A stretch of DNA of 19,769 nt from Clostridium sp. AM34-11AC (lineage in GTDB: Bacteria > Bacillota > Clostridia > Lachnospirales > Lachnospiraceae): assembly GCF_003435375.1 (NCBI RefSeq), contig NZ_QWGL01000042.1, positions 1 through 19,769 on the forward strand, read 5' to 3'. Below are positions 16,001-19,769 of this stretch, one piece after another. The notes under the pieces were generated by a model, which ran no database searches, was not told where the DNA came from, and was given only the letters and a program-made list of their open reading frames with translations. Each line of letters starts with the position of its first letter. Within the stretch, counting starts at the first letter, position 1. The position numbers and the translations under genes are program-made.

Positions 16001-17310
16001 ATGAAAATAGCGTTACTATCAACGTCATATCTGGAATCTTTTTATAAAAATAGCTGAAGGAACTTGACCTCGCAGATATTATTGATGTTTATGTGTATTA
16101 TACATATGAACATGTTGTGGATCTGTATCGTCAGATCTCCGAACAGTATGATGGTATTCTTGCCGGAGGAACCGCCCCGATGCGGATCATTCAGAAAGCC
16201 TACCCGAAGCACAAACCAATGCGGAACATTGAATGTGGTATCAGTAATTTCTACCGCGAAATTACCAGAGTCATTTTCGAATATCAGGATTTTACACTGC
16301 AGTATGGATACTTTGATTTCTGTGATGTTATGTGTCCGGATAATGCAAAAAGTCTGATTGAAAAAATGAGGCAGGGAAAATTTGAGGACTGGTTTGAAAA
16401 GAATCAGGAGTTTATAAATCAGGTGCCGCCCAATGAAATCTGGGATTCTCTGGAGGCAAAACGAAATAAGCACATTGAACTCTGGAAGAGCGGAACCGTT
16501 AAATACACGCTGTCCAGACGAAGCCTGATCGTGCCGGACCTTTTAAAGGCAGGTGTAAATTGCCGCTTTGTCAACTGTAATCAGGACGATATTTTAAAGA
16601 GCAGTGAGCTTCTGATGCATGACATCACGATTCAGAATCTGAAGAAAAACCGCCCTGCGGTGATCGATATCAAGCCTTATCCAAATACAGAAGAAAACAG
16701 GCAGAAAATCCAAAAGTGCCTGATGTCATACAGTAAAAAATATCTCTGTGACTTCCTGCAGGAAGATCAGGATGATTTTATTCAGGTGTTTACGAATCAC
16801 CACTCCGTGGAGAAGCTTACCTGCGACTTTCAGACCTGCACGTTGAAAACGTATCTCGAGGAAAAATGTGATTTTCGCGTCAGTATCGGATACGGATTAG
16901 GAGAAAGTCTCCAGGATGCCGTTTCCAACAGCCTGTATGCATTAAAAGAATCCATGAATACAGTGGATTATAACAGTTATCTGATCAATGTGAAGAAAAA
17001 CAAGATCGGTCTGTTTGGAGATGGAAGGCTGGTAGCCTTTTCAAGTGACGTTTCCCCTCAGATTTTGAATCTGGCCGAAGAAACAGGGTTATCTACCCTG
17101 ACCATTCAGAAAATTTTAAAAGCTAAGGAAATATTAGGCGATACGGATTTTACTTCCCAGGATCTGGCTGATATTCTCCATATCACACTTCGAAGCGCCA
17201 ATCGAATGTTGGATAACATGGTGCGTTATCATATGGCCGCCCTCTTATACCATCGTCAGAAAGGAACAAAGGGAAGACCACAGAAAGTATATCGGATCAT
17301 CCATGAATAG
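16001..17310 (+). pseudogene. PrpR-N-like sensor / HTH transcriptional regulator with early frameshift
   Basis: An ATG at 16001, with GAAAGG eight bases upstream, opens MKIALLSTSYLESFYKNS and hits TGA at 16055. Adding one base at about 16053-16056 continues directly into LKELDLADIIDVYVYYTYEHVV and on to the stop at 17310, giving about 436 residues. The joined N-terminus looks like the sensor domain of PrpR-type regulators (KIALL..., then DGILAGGTAPMRIIQKAYP). The middle has FRVSIGYGLGESLQDAV..ALKES, resembling a degenerate cyclase/GGDEF-like fold. The last 50 residues form a winged helix-turn-helix (FTSQDLADILHI...). A GTG at 16093 could start a 405-residue shorter protein but has no ribosome binding site and would cut the sensor domain. 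Target genes unknown; the nearby transporter remnant is a candidate. Function of the fold is inferred. Confidence 0.7.
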
Positions 17311-17340
17311 CTGCACCCGGCAACCTGTTGCAAAACATAT

Positions 17341-17475
17341 TGTAACTATTCAGTACCTTCATAGTTACACGCAAAAATCCATTCCATATCAGCTTCGCTG
17401 ATGGGATTTTTGCCCTCCAGCCTATGTTTTCTTACGGTCAGCGCAGCAAGTGCGCAGACCTACTGAACAGTTACA
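17341..17475. mobile_element. 135-bp MITE-like element
   Basis: The ends are TGTAACTATTCAGTA (17341-17355) and TACTGAACAGTTACA (17461-17475), inverted copies of each other with one mismatch in 15. They are flanked by ACATAT on both sides. There is no coding capacity. The interior folds into several stems: GTAACTAT/ATAGTTAC (17342-17368), GCAAAAATCC/GGATTTTTGC with an inner ATCAGC/GCTGAT (17371-17413), and GGTC-GCGCA/TGCGC-GACC (about 17437-17460). The element fills most of the gap between the regulator stop and the nitroreductase and must therefore hold or replace local promoter and terminator signals. Confidence 0.7.
17371..17413. terminator. hairpin inside the MITE-like element
   Basis: GCAAAAATCC (17371-17380) pairs perfectly with GGATTTTTGC (17404-17413), with an inner 6-bp stem ATCAGC/GCTGAT around TTC. 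The T-run lies in the stem arm on both strands, so it may act as a bidirectional terminator between the regulator and the nitroreductase. Confidence 0.5.
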
Positions 17476-17514
17476 ACATATTACATAAATCAAACATAAC
17501 AGGAGGACTTTTCA

Positions 17515-18036
17515 ATGAATGAGATCATGAACAACATACTGACAAGAAGAAGCATCCGGAAATTCACTGATGCACCTGTGTCCAAAGAGATTCTGGATGA
17601 TCTGGTGCAGGCTGCGCTCCATGCGCCGAGCGGATGTGGAAAACAGACCTGGAAATTTACAGTTATCACAAATAAAGCAGCGATCAGGCGGTTGGCAGAC
17701 GCGATCAGGACGACCTTAGACCGCCCAGGCTACAACATGTACTGCCCAACGGCAATCATCATGCCTTCGAACCTCCGTGACAGCATCTGGGGAAAAGAGG
17801 ATGATGCCTGCGCCCTTGAAAACATTTTTCTGGCTGCCCACTCCTACGGTGTCGGTTCTGTATGGATCAACCAGCTCCAGAATATCTGCGATACTCCGGC
17901 GATCCGTGACATCTTAAATGATTTTGGTATTCCGGCCGATCATGTAGTCTATGGGATGGCTGCTTTAGGCTATCCGGATCCGGATACTGAGATCCAACCG
18001 AAAGAGCGGATCGGAAAAGTTGCCTATATCGAATAA
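17515..18036 (+). CDS. nitroreductase family protein
   Basis: A 173-residue flavin oxidoreductase of the nitroreductase superfamily, which uses FMN and NAD(P)H to reduce nitro compounds, quinones or related substrates. The N-terminal RRSIRKFTDAPV (11-22) is the phosphate-binding element for FMN, followed by the AALHAPSGCGKQTWKFTVIT strand-turn. The C-terminal part has the helix DACALENIFLAAHSYGVGSVWINQ and the closing GMAALGYPD motif typical of the family. Length is at the short end but complete. The ribosome binding site AGGAGG is at 17501-17506, eight bases before the ATG. The MITE-like element ends 40 bases upstream, so its promoter is either in that element or further upstream. The native substrate cannot be read. 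Confidence 0.92.
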   Translation: MNEIMNNILTRRSIRKFTDAPVSKEILDDLVQAALHAPSGCGKQTWKFTVITNKAAIRRLADAIRTTLDRPGYNMYCPTAIIMPSNLRDSIWGKEDDACALENIFLAAHSYGVGSVWINQLQNICDTPAIRDILNDFGIPADHVVYGMAALGYPDPDTEIQPKERIGKVAYIE

Positions 18037-18049
18037 GCAAAAACTTTCC

Positions 18050-18073
18050 GGCGCCGCTGTTCACCGCGGCGCC
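18050..18073 (+). terminator. GC-rich hairpin after the nitroreductase
   Basis: GGCGCCGC (18050-18057) and GCGGCGCC (18066-18073) form a perfect 8-bp GC stem with an 8-base loop, followed by AGTCTTTAT. It starts 13 bases after the nitroreductase stop and is a likely terminator, though the U-tract is short. Confidence 0.65.
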
Positions 18074-18102
18074 AGTCTTTATACACATCCAGTTACAGAC
18101 AC

Positions 18103-18150
18103 AAAAATACCTGGTCAGAGTGAAGTAATCCATCTCTGCCAGGTATTTTT
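18103..18150. terminator. bidirectional terminator between convergent genes
   Basis: AAAAATACCTGG-T-CAGAG (18103-18120) pairs with CTCTGCCAGGTATTTTT (18134-18150), a 17-bp stem with one bulged T and a 13-base loop. T5 runs exist on both strands. It separates the nitroreductase from the minus-strand chimeric reading frame. Confidence 0.85.
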
Positions 18151-18170
18151 ATCCGGATCTTTGTGCTGAT

Positions 18171-18671
18171 CTACTCTACGTACCCCGCATTCCAGAAGTA
18201 GAGTCCGCTGTAATTATTTAAGCCTTTCACATGATCATTCCATGCATAATTCGCAATATAATGGCCAAAGTTGATGACCGCCAGATAATCCCAGGAATAC
18301 TCCTGAACTTTCTCCCAGGCCGCCTTCGCGTCATCCATATTTGTGGAGGTATTCATGTCATTTAAAAGACTCTGCAGTGTCTCATCATCGTTCCAGCCCG
18401 CGTAATTCGGTCCAAAGTAAAGCTTTAAGGACGGAATCGGAACCTGTGAAAATGTGCAGATATATATCCAGACGAAATATTGTTCTACCACAGGTTTATC
18501 CAGCCCCATCTTCGCCCGGAGCGCCGCGATATCTTCCACCGTGGCCTCATCGCCAAGAATAGAAGCTGCCGGATCACCAGGCGTCAGGTGCACTACTGAA
18601 AAGATAACGACGGATACGATGATCAATACTGGAATAATGGAAAGTAACCGTCCTACGATGAATTTTCTCAT
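18171..18671 (-). pseudogene. chimeric remnant: peptide permease N-terminus fused to binding-protein C-terminus
   Basis: A 166-residue frame starting at the ATG at 18671, preceded by GAAGGGAGAGG. Residues 1-68 are the N-terminus of a DppB-type permease: the membrane helix at about 9-28, HLTPGDPA (29-36) and LDKPVVEQYFVW (57-68). From residue 69 or 70 (plus-strand about 18464) it becomes the C-terminal end of an SBP_bac_5 receptor: FGPNYAGWNDDETLQSLLND, then the EKVQEYSWDYLAVINFGHY segment that precedes the receptor C-terminus. The joint is in frame. The simplest history is a deletion that removed the rest of the permease, any partner genes and most of the receptor. It differs from the intact importer at 3744-9335, so it came from a second operon. 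No transport function is expected; a membrane-anchored fragment could still be made. Confidence 0.8.
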
Positions 18672-18709
18672 ATTGTCCTCTCCCTTCTTGCTATCCAGAA
18701 AAAACAAAT

Positions 18710-18733
18710 AAAAAAGCACACAATGCGTCTTTT
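18710..18733 (-). terminator. terminator-like hairpin in the leader of the chimeric gene
   Basis: Read on the minus strand, AAAAGACGCA-TTG-TGTGCTTTTTT can form a 9-bp stem with one bulged base and one wobble, followed by six T. It lies about 40 bases before the chimeric start codon. It may be an attenuator or a terminator left by an earlier gene. Weak call. Confidence 0.3.
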
Positions 18734-19072
18734 GATACACCATTGTATGCTCAACAGTTATCTTTTTGCTTTTTCTGCTCCTGTAATTGCGTTTTATTCT
18801 ACTGTCCATAATTGGATTTGTCGATTAACGATTATGTATATATATTCAGACTATTTTGCCAGTTCATTTAGTTATTTTTTACAATGTGCCTGGAAATTTT
18901 GTTCAGAGTGAACCATTGACTCTCTTTTAAAGTTATTTTTGTTTTTACTTTATTTTATTAATTTCTATTTTGCATTCACTGCCACTACAAAGGTGATAGT
19001 TATTAGACTTCCCACTATCTGGGCGTGTTCGGAACCTTCACCGTTAGAGCGCGCCCATGGCGCGCATACTCA
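18734..19072. other. AT-rich spacer without a supported gene
   Basis: About 340 bases with no convincing gene on either strand. Most is T- and A-rich. One contrasting patch at about 19048-19066 is very GC-rich and nearly palindromic (GCGCGCC-CATGG-CGCGC with one extra C). On the minus strand a TACAAT lies about 70 bases ahead of the chimeric start codon without a good -35. The short plus-strand frames here are low-complexity and hydrophobic with no ribosome binding site and are not called. Confidence 0.5.
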
Positions 19073-19109
19073 AAAAGGCAGATATCCTTTTGAAGAACAT
19101 CTGCCTTTT
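19073..19109 (-). terminator. terminator of the MarR gene
   Basis: AAAAGGCAGAT (19073-19083) and ATCTGCCTTTT (19099-19109) form a perfect 11-bp stem with a 15-base loop, with a T-run on the minus strand from 19072-19076. It lies about 35 bases past the MarR stop codon. Confidence 0.8.
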
Positions 19110-19143
19110 ACACATCTTATCAAGAGCTGGTAGTCTATCGTTT

Positions 19144-19605
19144 CTACTCCCGATTCTTTTTATTCTCTTCTTCCTTATTCTTAAACCAATTATCCAGTTT
19201 CGTGAGACCCCGGATCAAGATCTTCTTCTCATCATCATCAAATTCATCCATGATGGATGTGATCATCTCTTTGTGGAATCTTGCATGATGAACAAACGCC
19301 TTCTTGCCCTTATCTGAAAGCGAAATATATACGACCCGGCGGTCTTCCTCACCGCGTTCTCTCTCCACATAGCCTTTTTTAACCAGGCTGTTCATTGCGA
19401 TCGTCAGGGTTCCCACCGTGACGGAAAGCTTTTTCGCGATCGAGGACATATTTTTCGGTGTTCCTATGCCGATGGCCTCAATCACATGCATATCGTTATT
19501 TGTTATATCCTGGAATTCCCGGGTAATGATCGCTTTCTCCTCAACATCCATGATGCTGCGGAATAATCTCACCAGGATCTCATTCAGTTCCTTATAATCG
19601 TCCAA
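19144..19605 (-). CDS. MarR family transcriptional regulator, FabT-like
   Basis: A 153-residue dimeric winged-helix regulator. Helices at about 1-47 contain the NNDMHVIEAIG stretch; the helix-turn-helix is MSSIAKKLSVTVGTLTIAMNSLVKKGYV (53-80), and the wing carries ERGEEDRRVVYISLS (84-97). The later RFHKEMI and GLTKLDNWF segments match FabT, the repressor of fatty-acid synthesis genes in Firmicutes, better than multidrug-type MarR proteins (comparison from memory). No fab gene lies in the window; a terminator follows the gene and the sequence ends 164 bases upstream. The start is TTG at 19605 with AGAGGA eight bases before it. Function as FabT is an inference. Confidence 0.85.
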   Translation of the reverse strand: MDDYKELNEILVRLFRSIMDVEEKAIITREFQDITNNDMHVIEAIGIGTPKNMSSIAKKLSVTVGTLTIAMNSLVKKGYVERERGEEDRRVVYISLSDKGKKAFVHHARFHKEMITSIMDEFDDDEKKILIRGLTKLDNWFKNKEEENKKNRE

Positions 19606-19625
19606 CAGCGGAATCCTCTTTCTCC

Positions 19626-19656
19626 CTGGGCTGTCTGATCTCTTCTGGCAGCCCGG
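19626..19656 (-). promoter_or_regulatory. leader hairpin of the MarR gene
   Basis: CTGGGCTG (19626-19633) pairs with CAGCCCGG (19649-19656) over 8 bp with one wobble and a 15-base loop. It falls between the candidate promoter and the ribosome binding site, so it would be in the 5' untranslated RNA. No U-run follows. Role unknown. Confidence 0.4.
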
Positions 19657-19679
19657 ATCTTTTGTCTTTTATAGGTTTT

Positions 19680-19708
19680 ATTATAACCGATTCCAACTGA
19701 CGGCACAA
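19680..19708 (-). promoter_or_regulatory. candidate promoter of the MarR gene
   Basis: Read on the minus strand, TTGTGC (19703-19708) and TATAAT (19680-19685) are 17 bases apart. A short inverted repeat, GGTT/AACC at 19674-19688, overlaps the -10 and could be a binding site, possibly for the regulator itself. Confidence 0.55.
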
Positions 19709-19769
19709 CTGATTTCCAAGTGTTTCCGACGACAAACGCATGAATGATTGTCTACCACCAATTCTGTTT

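Larger units (their letters stand above)
17335..17481. repeat. target-site duplication pair (ACATAT) around the MITE-like element
   Basis: ACATAT occurs at 17335-17340 and again at 17476-17481, exactly abutting the inverted ends of the element at 17341-17475. Direct repeats in this position are the footprint of transposition. Confidence 0.65.

Noticed and set aside
18672..18809. Longer N-terminus of the chimeric frame upstream of the ATG at 18671
   Set aside because: The upstream residues are Lys/Arg/Ser-rich and unrelated to permeases, whereas the ATG at 18671 has a good Shine-Dalgarno and begins exactly like a DppB protein.

Overview
The window reads as chromosomal DNA of a Gram-positive, low-to-mid GC Clostridia member, most likely Lachnospiraceae-like. 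This is inferred from strong AGGAGG-type ribosome binding sites, a FabT-like MarR regulator, the IS1182-group transposase type and the general gene style. No rRNA, tRNA or CRISPR was seen. The species cannot be named from the sequence alone.

Region 1 (about 1-9410) is one coherent plus-strand block: a CutC-family TIM barrel, a large cytosolic double transglutaminase-like protein, and a complete five-gene peptide ABC importer in the order lipoprotein receptor, two permeases, two ATPases. It closes with a strong bidirectional terminator. A promoter with a palindromic leader lies in front of the receptor gene, and a stem-loop separates receptor from permeases.

Region 2 (about 9464-14100) has a minus-strand operon of a ROK sugar kinase followed by an M81 (MlrC-type) metallopeptidase. 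It is divergent from a plus-strand nagB-nagA pair. The shared 256-base spacer holds good promoters for both directions and two similar GAAATAA palindromes flanking the ROK promoter. Taken together, regions 1 and 2 look like a salvage locus. Peptides enter through the ABC importer and are cut by the M81 enzyme and possibly the transglutaminase-like protein. Amino sugars are phosphorylated by the ROK kinase, deacetylated by NagA and deaminated to fructose-6-phosphate by NagB. Cell-wall muropeptides would be a natural common source, but that is inference.

Region 3 (about 14100-18700) is a decaying accessory patch. It has an IS1182-group transposase broken by two one-base losses in A-runs, a PrpR-N-like sensor/HTH regulator with a one-base frameshift near its start, and a 135-bp MITE-like element with 15-bp inverted ends and ACATAT target duplications. 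An intact small nitroreductase follows. Last is an in-frame chimera joining the N-terminus of a second peptide permease to the C-terminus of a peptide-binding protein, the scar of a deleted second transporter operon.

Region 4 (about 18700-19769) is an AT-rich spacer followed by a minus-strand FabT-like MarR gene with its own promoter, leader hairpin and terminator.
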